Origin: Terfezia claveryi
Lineage: Eukaryota > Ascomycota > Pezizomycetes > Pezizales > Pezizaceae
Reading direction: 5' to 3'
Length of the DNA stretch: 64,000 bases
Assembly (NCBI GenBank): GCA_015179025.1
Contig: WHUX01000110.1
Span: forward strand, 1 to 64,000
Part shown: in pieces, positions 36,963 through 50,100 of the stretch
Position numbering within the stretch: the stretch's first letter is position 1
Layout of the letters: each line of letters begins with the position of its first letter
Position numbers and translations under genes: made by a program
The notes under the pieces: generated by a model
Seen by the model: the letters and a program-made list of their open reading frames with translations, nothing else
Told to the model about the DNA's origin: nothing
Databases searched by the model: none

Positions 36963-39104
36963 TATGTTCTCTTCGAATCCTCGACGGTTCAATTTTGAAC
37001 CGAGTTACATGCGCGCCCGGCAACCCTAGCCGGGCTATGCTTGCTTATGTTAGTTACCTTTAAGCTGGATAGCACTCTACTCTACAGTACCATGACATTC
37101 AACCTAACATATAGTTCTGATTATTTTTTCATGATTGTGCTTTTATTGGTTAATTTCCATGAATTTGAGACATCCATTTGCTAAGATCACTAGGGTTATT
37201 TATACGAAGATATGGTCGTAGTTTAGGGTAATGGCTACTTAACCTGAATATATCTTACTCGTATTTTATCATAAGGAATATAACACTTTGAAGTGATACC
37301 TTCTGTGAGCGTACAATATACACTATCGGTGTCTAGCAAACCTGGCACCCAGTGATCACGTTTTGTCCTAGCGGTTACCCTCTCCAACACCTTCCAGTAA
37401 TATATTAAACTCTGTCCTTTATACTTCCGTGACACGAAAAGATGCCGCTTAACTAGTCTCGATCAGACCCTCGGAGCCGCTTAACTAGTCTGGCGACGAC
37501 CGCCTAACCCAAAGCGGCCCGCTCTCGTCGAACAGATTAGTCTCGTGCCCAGACCCTCGTAACTGGGCACAGATAGGCACGAGACGACTAACAGATGACC
37601 CAGCGCCGGGTAACTACAGAAGTATCCCAAATATGGATTATATATTTATATAGCCAGTAAATACTGTATGTAGTGGAATTAGATTTATCTGTGCACAAAT
37701 TTTGACCTCTATCAATACCGAATACTTGAACTGACGAATTCAATTCCCTACAATTGAAAGTTCTATACTCCCACCATACCATAATGGAATTTCTCCTGTG
37801 TTGAAATAGCATGATATATATATTTGTGTGAGTGTATGCGTCTCTTTGTATAGACATTCCAACCCACAAACATAATATTATCATTTGGGATTGATATCTC
37901 TCGAAATTTCATTACTAATTAGCTTATCGGTATCGGGATTACGCATATAACAAAGCAAGATTCTACGCGTACGTTTATCTACTTACTTTACTTAGTAAGC
38001 GAAATGAACTATTTCTATAACGTGGGGTTTTTCGAACCCCCTTACCCACCTCACGCATCACGCCGCTTCCCGACTTTTCAACTAGTTGCAAAGGGTGGGG
38101 GAAGTGACTTCCTGTCACTTTCCCTCGCGAACCGGACAGCGTATTCTACTCGATAGGGTTATTTTACATTTTATCAAAGGTTGCGGAGAAAGAGAAGGGC
38201 GGGGGGGCGCCGCAATGAGGGTATTCAACGAATGTAGATCTCTATCTCCACTCTAATATGTTGGTTAATTTTAACTTAGTACGTTTACTGCATCCAATCA
38301 ATTGCATGAGCTGTTTATAATGATAATGCTGGGCCTGATAGTGGATGGAATTAACCAGTATCTGGTAGCTCAGAGAAAACACAAAGAAACCGGAAAGCCC
38401 CCCAACCGCCAACTGACCGCAACTAGCGACTTTCTTTGAACAGATAGAGAAATTGATATAATCACAGGGATTGAATTTTGACCAAGCATGATTTGAGAGT
38501 GACTTTGTCTGAACTATCCTCTGTAATTTCAAGATGCAGTGACTTTTTTTCGATTTACCACAACCCGATATAATAAACCAGCCATCGTGATTAAGAGAGC
38601 TATTTGGCTAAGAGCAGATGTTCACAAAGGTATATAACCTAATACTGGTGGCGGTATTAACATAAAAGTGCAAGTTGCTTCTAATAAAGGAAGCCTTTTT
38701 TTAACTCACATTTGGACAAGTGCCTCCCTCGTAACTTGACGCCGGTCCTGTGCCTTTATCTATTCTCATGGCAGAGTCTATTATTTTTTTGTGTAGCAAT
38801 ATCGGGGCTTGCTCAATAGTTGGAATAACTCTAGTGGGATGATTTCCATAGTTCAGGGTAGTGCCTTAGAAGCACAAATATGTCTGAGTAAATACACATG
38901 TTTACCTCCTCATGCTAATAATCAAAATTATTCAATGCAACGCCAACTCCTCCTGAATCTAAAGAGGAATAAGTCCTCCTCACCTAGCAAAACGCCAAAA
39001 CGGAAGAGACAAAGTTATGAAATAAGAAATATATATAAGACCATCAAAATTCAAAAAATACAAAACTCTGCCTCTCTCAAAAAAAAAAATAAACCGCGGC
39101 TGGC
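36963..39104. other. Intergenic stretch with a GC-rich structured patch
   Basis: Most of this stretch is AT-rich and featureless. Between 37440 and 37610 the composition rises sharply. GCCGCTTAACTAGTCT is directly repeated at 37444 and 37476, the phrase CAGACCCTCG occurs twice, and two overlapping hairpins lie at 37540-37585. A second structured patch at 38020-38160 has small hairpins (GGGGTT...AACCCC; AGTGAC...GTCACT). These could be fragments of an old element. The frame at 38809-39342 (plus) overlaps the end of eco1 and is not supported. Confidence 0.45.
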
Positions 39105-40931
39105 TCACCCCAGTACACAATTGCCATCTAAATACACCAGCCAAACTCCCTTCTCCAACCCCACCCTCGTTTCTCCCCTCCTCTCCTCAACAAAACCCTC
39201 CAGCCCATCATGCTCTACCCCCGCCTTCCCTACTGACTTCACCGCGTTGCCTTCACGCAAGAACCATTCCCCCGCCAGCGCCCTTCCCAAGGCGGTAGGC
39301 TGGCTGAACGCCACACGGCACTTGTCGATCGTCATGCCATAGATGAATGCTTGCCGTGCGACATCAAGGAGGCGCGTGGCGATGCCGCGTCGGCGGTAGG
39401 TGGAGCAAGTCCAAATACGTGATATCCCCAGGAGGGCGGGGGAGGGGGTTGGGGAGAGAGTTAGTGGATGATCAAGGGAAGTTGTGGAGGGGCAATTATC
39501 GCTAGGGTCTATCGGTGCGGGTGATATGGTTGATGGTGATATGGAGAAGGAGGCAGGGGATGGAAAAGAGGGTAGAGTAATTTTATATGCTCTCTCAATT
39601 TTCTCAGCCAGCAGCAAGCCGACGCATTTCCTCCCTAGGAGATATAAGAAAACCTTATACCTCCCCCCTTCATCCCCACCTCTATCCCTTTCCCTCACAC
39701 CCTTAGCATCGTACTTCAGCACCCCAAACATTTCTTCCTCCTTAATCTCCTGGCATCCCAACTCCCGCTCTACAATCTCCATCACCTTCATCACCCGCCT
39801 CCGTTCAAGTTTGTTACTATTCCTACCCACAACAATCACCGATTCCCTCTCTCCCCCCTCCCACGAATCTTGTACAAATCCAACCCCAGACCACAGAATG
39901 CGTGGGCGGGAAGAGATGAAGTCCACCCCACCGGTGGATTTGGCATGAAACCTATTGTGGAGGAGCGTGTCTTCGGGGAGACTAGGGTCATATGACATGT
40001 GGCAGGTGGGACAAGTGGTGCGGGAGGGGGTCTGGCCAAGGTCAAGATGGAGTTGAGTGAGTTTTTTGGCTTGTGGTTGAGTGAGGTTGGGGCGGCGCCT
40101 TTTTCGCCGAGTAGTGGTCGGAGTGGGGAAGAGGGGAGAGCTGGCCGGGGAGGGAGAAGTGACTGAGGAGGAGCTGGGTGTGGGTGAAGGTTTGTGTTGC
40201 GGTGAGGAGTTGGGGATGGGGGTGGCCATGGGGTTGGACGCACGAGCTTGGGTGGAGGTGGCTCCGGCGGTGTTGTGGCATGTGGCGATTATGATTTGTG
40301 TGGTCGCTAATGCTGAAGGAGTTTCCAAGGTGGGTTCAAGCGTAGCCATAGCAGTTTCAGGAGTAGTAGAAGAGGCCGTACTCGTAGCAGTATTCGCAAC
40401 CCCTACTAGGGTTGCTCGGAGCACCTCAATGTTCTCTCCCTTCTTCTCCACTGGCATCCTCATGAAATAAGCATCAATCGGCCCCCTCCTTACTCTCGGA
40501 CCAACCATTGGTGCCGGCGTCCTCCCTTTCGTAGTTCTAACCAACCTACTCCCACCATCCTCTACCGCCATTGTTGCAGTATTTGTGGACAGCACCGGTA
40601 TTGGGAGATCCTGTAGTACCCCCCCAACCTCTGCATTCCTATTATCTTCCTTTTTCCTCACCTCTTCATCTACCTTAGTAACCGGCTCCACCTCCAAGAC
40701 AGCTGGATCCCCCACCTCTCTCCGAAAAGGAGCTTCAGGTTGAGTGGCCGGTTCATCTGTATACCGCTGGTTACCATGGTGTAGCTTTGGGCGTTTCGTT
40801 AATCTTGCGTAGGTCTGAGTTGGTGGACGCCTGTCAAGGACATCAGCAAGCGGAATTCTATCATCAAGGGAGGACTGGGGCTGGATTACCTTTGTGAAGG
40901 AAGGTCGTTTATATTCATTGAGGTCATACAA
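39105..40931 (-). CDS. eco1: Eco1/Ctf7 cohesin acetyltransferase
   Basis: An intronless frame of 608 residues. The first half is disordered and contains GPIDAYF (about 150-156), which resembles a PCNA-binding PIP box. The phrase LTQLHLDLGQ (about 291-300) is conserved in Eco1 just before the zinc finger. The C2H2 finger uses Cys307, Cys310, His325 and His329. The acetyltransferase domain follows with the acetyl-CoA loop region YRRRGIATRLL and the helix AFIYGMTIDKCRVAFSQPT. Eco1 acetylates Smc3 during S phase to lock cohesin onto sister chromatids. The protein is longer than the yeast form (281 residues) because of the disordered N-terminus, as is usual in filamentous fungi. The first ATG of the frame was taken as start; an unseen upstream exon is possible. 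Confidence 0.92.
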   Translation of the reverse strand: MYDLNEYKRPSFTKVIQPQSSLDDRIPLADVLDRRPPTQTYARLTKRPKLHHGNQRYTDEPATQPEAPFRREVGDPAVLEVEPVTKVDEEVRKKEDNRNAEVGGVLQDLPIPVLSTNTATMAVEDGGSRLVRTTKGRTPAPMVGPRVRRGPIDAYFMRMPVEKKGENIEVLRATLVGVANTATSTASSTTPETAMATLEPTLETPSALATTQIIIATCHNTAGATSTQARASNPMATPIPNSSPQHKPSPTPSSSSVTSPSPASSPLFPTPTTTRRKRRRPNLTQPQAKKLTQLHLDLGQTPSRTTCPTCHMSYDPSLPEDTLLHNRFHAKSTGGVDFISSRPRILWSGVGFVQDSWEGGERESVIVVGRNSNKLERRRVMKVMEIVERELGCQEIKEEEMFGVLKYDAKGVRERDRGGDEGGRYKVFLYLLGRKCVGLLLAEKIERAYKITLPSFPSPASFSISPSTISPAPIDPSDNCPSTTSLDHPLTLSPTPSPALLGISRIWTCSTYRRRGIATRLLDVARQAFIYGMTIDKCRVAFSQPTALGRALAGEWFLREGNAVKSVGKAGVEHDGLEGFVEERRGETRVGLEKGVWLVYLDGNCVLG

Positions 40932-41164
40932 CGTTCCAAAAGCTGGGAGGACGCGTTTGAGACAGGGTCTAAATGCCTTGGCGCGACGTCAGTAACGTGA
41001 CAAGGCAACACAGCATCGTGGATTTTTATACGGATACAGAAATGATCTTCAGTATAAAGATTCCCGCTTGATGTAAAATACAGGCTATATGTACCATAGA
41101 TGGTCTTGAATGCATAAAATGATGGCAAACTCTATTAAGCTGATTTTATGATAGTAAGTAATCA

Positions 41165-43567
41165 TTAAGCCGTCTTCGCTTTCACCGAATGATCTTCAAT
41201 CATTGCCCTCCACACCTCCTTCACCCCAGCGCGAATTGTAGGCAACATGCTATACTGCATAGAGTATAGATTCTTCCTATGAATCGGTGGTACAAAACGC
41301 CCTGTGGCAAGGCATAATATCACCGTGGGGGAGACATAATGCTTCCTTATCCGCGAGCCCAGCTGGAAGTATTGGTGGTACATTGCCCCAAAAGAGAGAG
41401 GAATAGACTAGAATGTTTCGTTAGAATGCAGCTGTACGTCGAGCGTATAATGACTTACCCTGAGGTGGATATACGAGGTACCAAGTGTCTCGTAAGGCTG
41501 CTTAAACTGTGGGATGATATCGGCAGTATTTCGGAGCTCAAAGCGAATCCCACCTGTGTGCTGCTGATTAGCTCCATGTCTTGAGAAGCTATAGAGAAAA
41601 TAGCATACCAGGTAATCTCTTCGAGTCCTTCACCCTCAACATCAATGCAAAAAGCGGGAAATGATTCAAGCATGCCAAAAAGGTCTCCAACATCGCTTTC
41701 AAGGAGATAATAATCATCCTCGCGCTCGCAAAAGTCAAGTAAAATACCAGCACCGTGGGAAGTAGAAAAAATAATAATGTAAACAAGATGGTACCGAGTA
41801 AGAGCTGATCTAAGTCGTAATCGCACGAGTCAATACGATTGCGCAGGACATTTCGCTTCTTGCCCCGGAAAAGGTGGAATAAAGAAATTATTATCGTAAG
41901 TTGCCAATTGTATATTCGAGCAGAAGCAATATAGAAGGAATAGATGTGTAGCGTAAGGATGGATAGGAGGTCGGAAAAGAGAGCGATTGGCATAGATGCT
42001 CCCAGTAAACTAGAATAGCCGATGCCATATATGACTGAAATCAGGTATGGCCGGAGGCTTATCACACAGCCTGAGAATCGGTCAACAGGCGGAGTCCCTA
42101 TAAAGGTACAAGTAACAACTTACCTGCCCAGTAGTTTATAACCCAGAGAAATAGGTCTCCAAGAAATTTGGCTAAGTCGTTGTTGAGCTTCAATCCAGCT
42201 GGCCAACCCATGAGCCAATTTATCATACTCGTCAAACCATCTATTGTGTATGCCTAATTTATCGTTAGCATCGGTAATGCTTTAGTGGGCTAGGGTAGGA
42301 GACTTACGTTAAGGTACGAATCGATGTTATATGCAACTTGGTTTGCATTCTCGATGATATATGACCCGAGTGCAATGCCGATGATAATATCATTTGCAAC
42401 CAGCCAGAGGCTGTTGTAGAATCGAATATAGTCAGGATGTGAAGTTGTCACACTTTCCCAATCATTCCTACGTTTTCGCAAGGTAGTATATTGAATTGGC
42501 CAGTAACAAAACTGTTGAAGGCGGATATCGAATTGCTGCGCTAGGTTTATCAGAATTAATCCAACAAAAAGAAAAAGTATCAGGCTTCTCAAATGAGCAT
42601 ACCTGTTGCAGATATATCCTTAAGGGCGGCCAATTCTGGCCGTAACCGCCACTCCAAGACCCTCAGCATACTCTCGGCAAGAAGCCGGATGAACAGAATC
42701 AATAGAATGAAACACTTGGTAATGAGGGGCCATAGCAGTTTCAATCCTTTGACGAGTAGGGACAGTAATATTTGCCACAGCGACTGTGCCGATTCTACCA
42801 CTCTCTCACTCACGCTGAGGCTGCGCCTAGACCGTGTCCAGGAGCCCAATAAAGCCACATTCTCTTGTAAAAGTATCTTCCATTCATAAGAACAATTGAT
42901 CTGATCAACTATCTTTGATAAAGATTCCTCCATCAAAGTCGGTGCGGGCCGAGCAACTGAGTGTTGCTTCAGCTTCTCAACCAAAACTGCCTTCCTCTGT
43001 TTTTCCCGTAGCTCTGCTCTTTCTTCATCTGTTTCTGCTTGTTCTATGGCGGACAATCGTTCTGACAAAGCGAGGGATATAGGTTCCAGTGACAGATACT
43101 GCATTCGCCTAGGATGCGGCCTTTCATAAAGGATGACTTGTAATGCAATGCCACTTGATGCAGGGCAAAATATCTGTGGATACGGCGTTGATTTGTTGGT
43201 AAACACATGTATATACCTCGACATAAAAATCTCCCCTGGATTCTCGTTAACCACACCAAGAGCTTGGAGCTGGGCCCCCCCACATAAATCGAATATCCGA
43301 GATAGTGAATAGTGTGATTTGCGAAAGAGAGTCCCAATGCGTAATTCATGCTCGACCCTGCTTTTCTGTAATCCGCTCAGCCCGAGGCCCAGGGTCAGTA
43401 AAGCCGCATCAAACTCTGAGGTGCACACTCACGTCTATGTCGTGCAGTATGGTCACCACCATAATATCCCTTTCAGAATTTCTCCATCCCACAATCAACC
43501 CGGGATCCTCCCTCCTAGGCGCATCCAACGGCCAAAACACTCGCATCAAGACATTTGAGTAACCCAT
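41165..43567 (-). CDS. gpi1: Gpi1/PIG-Q subunit of the GPI-GlcNAc transferase
   Basis: Exons 43433-43567, 42603-43365, 42308-42540, 42124-42253, 41609-42070, 41459-41553 and 41165-41407 join into 686 residues. The N-terminus MRVFWPLDAPR...GWRNSERD is typical of fungal Gpi1. The Gpi1 domain spans several membrane helices (LLSLLVKGLKLLWPLITKCFILLILFIRLLAES, then LWLVANDIIIGIALGSYI). Conserved phrases include RLQQFCYWPIQYTTLRKRR, GLTSMINWLMGWPAGLKLN and MLRVKDSKRLPGGIRFEL, with FGAMYHQYFQLGSRIRKHYVSP near the end. Gpi1 stabilises the endoplasmic-reticulum complex that transfers GlcNAc to phosphatidylinositol, the first step in GPI-anchor synthesis. ATG 43567 was chosen; the frame is open further upstream to a TGA but has no earlier ATG. 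A second Met lies at 43546. Confidence 0.95.
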
Positions 43568-46500
43568 CAATCTAATAAAAGCTCCCTCGCCTTCGTAGTT
43601 GCTCCCGGGCCGATATAGCTCGCTTCGAGCTGATCGAATTCTTTTAAACCCAAAACACAGCCCAAGTCAGCTTCCTTGTTGTCGTAAAACCAGTTGCATG
43701 CAGCGGTCTGGCCTCGGGTGGGTACGAACCAAATTGACCTCTCTCGTAGCTATGTGCTCCACTGGTAGCAGGAATAGGAAAAAAAATAATGACAGAATGC
43801 TGAATCCTTGGAGTATTCGGCCCTGTCCAATCCGAACCGAGTTCAGTATGCAAAGTAGTCTGGAACTAGTGCCAAGTAGGACACACCACAACGCCGTATT
43901 CCCACGCAAACCGCAATAGTTCAACTCCGTATTGCACCAGCGAGTATTGAGCCGTGATATATCCAGCAATGAAGATGAGGATAGCCAAGAAGCTGTGCTC
44001 TCCCGACGACGCCGTCAGTCAGTCAGCCCTCGGCTGCCGGACCAGGCTCTGTGGGTACGTTGACTTACAGTGGCCGCATTAAAAGATCAGCATATGGGAA
44101 GTATGATCTTCCGTTGGTTTAGAGAAAGGCAGATTGGCCGGCAAGGCGACAGCACGATGGTGGGAGAGGCAGGTAAGATGTTATCGAAGCTCGTGGATCA
44201 GCATGAAGGAGAAAAAGGGAGGTAGTCGTTAGAAAGAGAAAAATTAATAAAAAATCTGGTCAGTAATTGCTTATGGAGATCACGCAGGTATCCTAGCACC
44301 TCGGGGATCGCGAGTAATTCTTGCACATGCTGGGCTGGCATCACTTAAGCATCGATCACAGCAAGGTGATGCTTAATTCAACTAATGCGCAACAGCTCTG
44401 CTTCCTTAGGAAAGAGGGAGAATAAACACTCCCTGATGACCATCTCCCACGTGCTGTCACCTCCAGGGATCTATATCTTCAACTGTTTTCTGCTGTTTCA
44501 AGCTGGTGAGGAACATTAGTTGTAAGACCCCAAAAGACTACAGATTTCCTCATACTGGTCGTCCCACAATCGCGATCGCATTTTACCCAAATTATATGAA
44601 TACTGGTAGGTGAAAGTATAAGAATATGCCGGCCCACGGCTGATGGCTAGGTGGAACATGAAGTATCCTCGGTTTAGCATAGGGTCGGTTGTAATAATTT
44701 CCTATCAGCCATCCGTCTCAACCTTGCTGGCCTCAGCTCAACCTATCGATTCCAGAAACAGAAAGGCTTAAAACACAGATAGTACCCGTGCATTGGCCAA
44801 GGGGTTCATTGGTCTCATCAGTACGTTCCTCTGTATGTACTCTCACGACGTACCATCGCCGCGATTGCTTTTCACCCCCGGCCTTATCTATCCTGCTTAA
44901 TGTCTTGGGGATATGCGCGTATATCCGTCAGATAAATTACGTGGGGCCGTGAGACATGGTCCGGGCACTATTCCGTCCCGGGTTGCCTTTTCGAAACGGA
45001 TTACCAACTTTAGGCTCTTTCTACCTACTTAGGTAGGGTCATAGTCTCGAACCCGACCGCTCCTAGTAGGGTCAATGATTTGGGTCGGTGATGTATTCGC
45101 GTGTCTGTAATACTAAATAAATACTACGCAGTTTCGCTGTTACCCTCAACAGGTTCTACAATCTCAACACATCAGCCCTAAAATTCTAACTGACATAAAA
45201 ATCTCCCACCCACACAAGTACCAGAATGCTTGAATACTTTGTACTTTTTGTTCACTTTTTTCTCTGCAGACTACCGAAGTTTCTTGGCCAAAATATAGAT
45301 TTATAGAACGGTTTCGTAACATAACTTGCATGTTATACACCACGCTTTCACCTGCCACAGATAAAGTATTTTTAAGGAGTTATTGGATATAGTACTCAGC
45401 GTAAGATTGTAGGTCAGGCACATGAGGCATTTAATGGCATTGAGCATATCAAGATCGATTGCAACTGCATTTCTGCATAACGATTTTTCCGGGTATGTTA
45501 AAAGTACCATTGCCAGCTGGCCTTAAATCGATATTCCCATTCCTATAATTGACATCTTGGAATCCAGCAGCAAGTGAAGCGATCGAGACTACAAGTGAAG
45601 CTCGTATTGATTACTTGAAAGATTCATGCCTTCCTTGCAACTAAGGCTAGATCATTTGGGCCGGTAGCCGTTTTGGCATCAAAGAAGCATTTTCTTCTAG
45701 TAACGACGTCTCCACATTGCAATTGGGTACAGTTCTGGGTCCTAAGCTCGCAAGCTTGCGGTGAATTCATGAAACCTCAGTGAGAAGGTTAGGAGACCTT
45801 TGTCACCCTGACACTACTGGATCCCATCCATTGCCGGAGCCATATCTCGCTAGCTTATGCATAGGTGGGAAGTTGCGACATAACGGATTTTCAGAGTCAA
45901 TGCTCAGTCCAGACCAGTATTCATATTCGGAAGTAATCAAGTGGTACTCTGTGGTTTAGAACATGCTCAGTAGGCATCTTCCCCGACTCAGCTGGGGTTT
46001 TAAACTCGCCTGTAGGATCGTGTACGCCCAAAAATTGACTGAACAGGCCGTGTCCCCCCAAAAAAAGGGCGTCGACGTATATAAGCCACTTGAATGACTT
46101 TCTCATGCCGTAATTAACTCAATATCAGCATTTCAAGTTTCAGTCAATCATCTCGCATTTCGCCAGTTCTAGGCCGAGTTTCGAGATGCAACTACTTAGG
46201 GACCCGCACAAATCATTACCCTGAACTTGCTCTACGACAAAGCACTGCAGTTATTTTAGGTTGCTCAACTTCGGGGTAATAGCTATATAACAGGACCCAT
46301 GGCATCCTCACAGCATAATGCTGAAGATGAGATGCCATACACTCTCTATTAATCAGAAGAAAAGTTCTGCTGAAGAATATATTAGAAAGGAAAGAATTAG
46401 AGTATTTCTATCAACAGCTATCCCCCTCGCCGTGGGCTATCCTATATCTATCAGATTACCCACCCCCATACAAACTAGGGCAATTACATATAAGAAATAC

Positions 46501-47173
46501 CGATTGCCGTATGATAGGTAGAAAGAGGCCCTGGTTCACAAGTACTGTGAACAGAGGCATAGTGCTGAGAACCCCTCAACATATGTATGTTTTTGTTCAG
46601 AAAACACTATTCAACCAGCTTCAGTGCAATCCATAGTAGCAGTGGCGTCTGTAATTAACCATTGAAAAATATTATCTACCTAAGTGTCATTTAGCTAAAA
46701 GCATTAACACCCTCGTTTCCTTGGCTCCTTCTTCCCCTACTTGCCCACTTTTTATTACTACCCATGGTAAACGAGAGTCGAGAAACATCAAGTTAAAACA
46801 GATCACGATCGAGATGGTACATCAAAAACCAAAACAAGAAAAAAAACCCGGTCGGTCAATCCCCTTGGTGTTACATTCAGATGTGACAGGATATTGAGCC
46901 GAGGCAGGAAAGTTGCGTATGGCGGAAGAAACAGGGTGGGTAGGCTAGAATACAAACCCGTAGTAGATGAGGTACGCAGACAGGAGGGAGGTAGATATCA
47001 GAACCAGAGAGAGGAAAAAAATAAACGGAAGAAAAGAAAACCTTCTATCCCATTGCCACTGATCATCGTTTTCATGTCATAATCAAACTCAGAAAGATAA
47101 AGGAAACAACAATCTCCCATCTTATGCCCCGGGGGTATCAACTTTATTTACTCCAATCCTCTCAGCTTCATAA
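43568..47173. other. Intergenic region of 3.6 kb
   Basis: The part next to 43568 should hold the gpi1 promoter and leader, and the part next to 47173 the fks1 3' untranslated region. I found no gene. A palindromic patch CTACCTACTTAGGTAG lies at 45023-45038, similar to one at 32847. AGTTCAGGGTAATG occurs inverted at about 46212. Frames such as 43667-43969 and 45164-45510 (minus) and 46318-46521 (plus) show no recognisable protein. Confidence 0.45.
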
Positions 47174-50100
47174 TTAGTTGCCAGTCTTGGAATTCTTAGT
47201 AGTAGTGGTAGACGTTGGCTTCGCCGGATCTGCCGGCTGTAACAAATCCATCGGAATTGATTTGGCAAATGGAAGGTTTTTAAGGAACATGTTACCAACA
47301 ACAACCGGGCCGACAATAAGAGCAACGAAAATAACAAGCATGAGGAAGTAAATGACGGCGAAGCGGATAACCCTCTTCTTGCGGAGTTTTGATTGTTTTG
47401 CCGAGTAGATGGGAGGGCGAATTTGACGGGATGGGCGAAGCCAGAATAACATCACAGAGTGAGCTGTATCAACATAGGGTATCAAAATAACGGGAAGCTG
47501 GAAAAACAGAAGAACGTGTCCGAGAATGAAGTCCGCCTGAACAACGATTAGTTATTGACTTTCAGATAGCGAGCGGTAGACTTAGAATAACTTACCGAGA
47601 AAAATCCCAGCTCAGTGATCTTACAGAGTAACTCACGACCAGGTTGAGAGATGGCATGCAAACCGAGGCCATACCACTTTCCACTCCAGAAAGCCAAGTT
47701 CGATGCGTCAGCCTTGAACTCTCTAGTAAGAGCGAAGACAATGATCACTTTGAAGAACCAGCGTTGGATTGCCACCAAGCAAACCATGCCACTCATAGTT
47801 TTGGAGAAGCTCCATCCTTCGAGCAAAAACAATACCTCAAAAGCTACGAACAACATAATAACGGCGAAGCCATGAGCAATAGCTGCGAGAACACCACCAA
47901 ACTTCTTGCAGCACATTCCGAAAACTGGACCCATACAACAAGCCATCCCAAAGAGCGCAGCCAAAACACCAGTATTGACTATGATTGGAAGGAATGAGAC
48001 GATCCCAATGCGGATCAAGGAGTTGGTAGGCTTTGTGCCAGACTTAGCGCCGTTTTGAGCGTTGATAAAGAGGAATGGAACCAAGGTGGCAATAACAAGA
48101 ACGAATGGCCCGACGACTTCATTCCACACAATGTTGCCGATGGAAGCTCTAGGGATATCACCAGTAAGTTTCTCTGATGGATCACCGAGTGTCTTCCTCT
48201 TGTAACCGGTGATCCGTGTTCGGGAAAGTCTGCAGAATGCAATCCAGGACTGATGGTTCGCACGAGAGTTACCACGTGATAGCCAACGAAGGAAGTCCCT
48301 GTAGTCGATGAAGAAATCATTCCAGGAGAACTGGTGGGGGTTGTAGACAAATGGCGAGACACAGAGAGACAGCAGGGAGAACCAGAAATAAATAAGATGC
48401 CAACCCCAGATTGTCGAGGACGTGAAGACAAGCATAAGTAGAGATCGAGCGCCTAAATAGATCGAGGGACCAGCAAATCGGGAGTATAGGACACCGAATG
48501 GTATACGTGCGGTAGCGAAACCACGGCCTGTGCCAATGTATCGTGCACCTCCAAAAGCCAAATTCTGTAAGACTGAGTTGGCATAAATTTGACAGACGAA
48601 CACCTCAAACATAGGGGAAATTGAAGCGAAATGTTTGCCTAGACGGGTAGCTGCACGCCAGAAACCACGCTCTGTCAATTCCTGAACCACAAGTGGCACG
48701 AAGGCAATAAACAACACAATAAAGATAGAAACTGTAAATCGCTCAGCCCAGTCCAGGATGGGGACGACGTTTGAGCATCCCTCTGGTAACATCTTGTCAG
48801 TAATAGGCACATCAGGGTTGTAATCGCAGTATACGACTTGATCAGCGAGAGCACCAAGATTAATGCAGACAAGCAAGAAGAGTTGCACTGAAAGGACGAT
48901 GAAGATATTGTTGATATGGAATCCCGCATGTGCGTAGAAGAAAGACAGGAATCTATCAAGCGGAAGTTGGGTCCCAAGGTAGTAGTATTCTCGTGATAGC
49001 AGCTGTTCTCCCATACCGGTACCGATCTTTGTAGTGAAGTTGAGAATAGATCCGAAACCCAAATCACGACCCTTACCACACTGGTAGTATTCGCAGTGTT
49101 TGATTCGACCTCCTCGTAGTAGAGCAGTCATACCGGCGAAAATATCCTCGTTGAGATGAAGCCCCTTTTGTGCCTTAGAAACACCTCCTCGAGTAGTCAT
49201 GAAAATACCATTGAGGAAATCAGGATGCCCATAATGGAGCTTTCCACCGATTTGTGCCAGAGTACGAGCGAAGAGAGTACCAAATGTTTGTTCTTTACCG
49301 GCAGCGACGTCACCGAGAATTCCGACATTCTCAGAGAAAATGTACTCTCGAGCACCCAATATGGCAACTGGCGCAAGTTTTGAGGGAGGTAAGCCAGGGG
49401 TATAAGGGGACACGTTTTCGACTGTCATCTCTTCAAATTCGGCTAAGACGCTTCTGATTTTCAGGCATTCCTCGAGATAATTGTCTTGATTGGCGTCGAC
49501 AAGCTGGATGTACTCTCCTCGGTAGAAAATGATACAGTGGTTCTGGTTGTCACTCTTACCATCTCCGAGAATCGGGTTTCCGGAAAGTTGAATTCTGAAT
49601 TTTGGGCGACGCATTCCGTTTTCCATAAGCTCAGAGTGTCCATCAATAAGAGCGGAGTAGATACGTGGCTCATCTCCTTCATTGATAGGGGGCTCTTCAT
49701 CCAGGTAAGCAATCATGAGATCGGGGTATGCACGAAGCAAGAACTCGGTATTTTCCATCTCTTCCTTCTTGAATTTGGCGTAACGCTGCATGGAAACAAT
49801 GATCTTGTACTTTCTGCGTGCCATGCGTTCTAGTTCGCGCTCGAGTTTGTCCGTATTCCCACCAAACATCTGAACAACTTCGGGGTTCTCGACCCGATAC
49901 AAAAGCTTAATCGCACGGCTATAGTTCATGAATCCAGAAATAGTGCGGTACAAAGTCTGTGAACGCAGAGACGCCCAGATACGAGTACGGAGAGTGTACT
50001 CCGGCGCGGCAGACTTGAACCCGATACAGTAGAATGGCAGGTCGTCAATTTTGCTTTTCTGGGTATCCTTCTCATTCTTCTCCTCTTCGTTGGTGAACTG

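Noticed and set aside
38809..39342. A plus-strand frame of 177 codons
   Set aside because: Its second half is antisense to the eco1 acetyltransferase domain and its first half is A-rich with no domain.
43667..43969. A 100-codon minus-strand frame just upstream of gpi1
   Set aside because: It cannot be joined in frame to gpi1 by a good intron, and gpi1 has a sound start at 43567.
45040..45060. GGTTCGA-type phrases that might mark tRNA T-arms (also near 38035 and 36970)
   Set aside because: No matching acceptor, D-arm or anticodon stems could be found around any of them.
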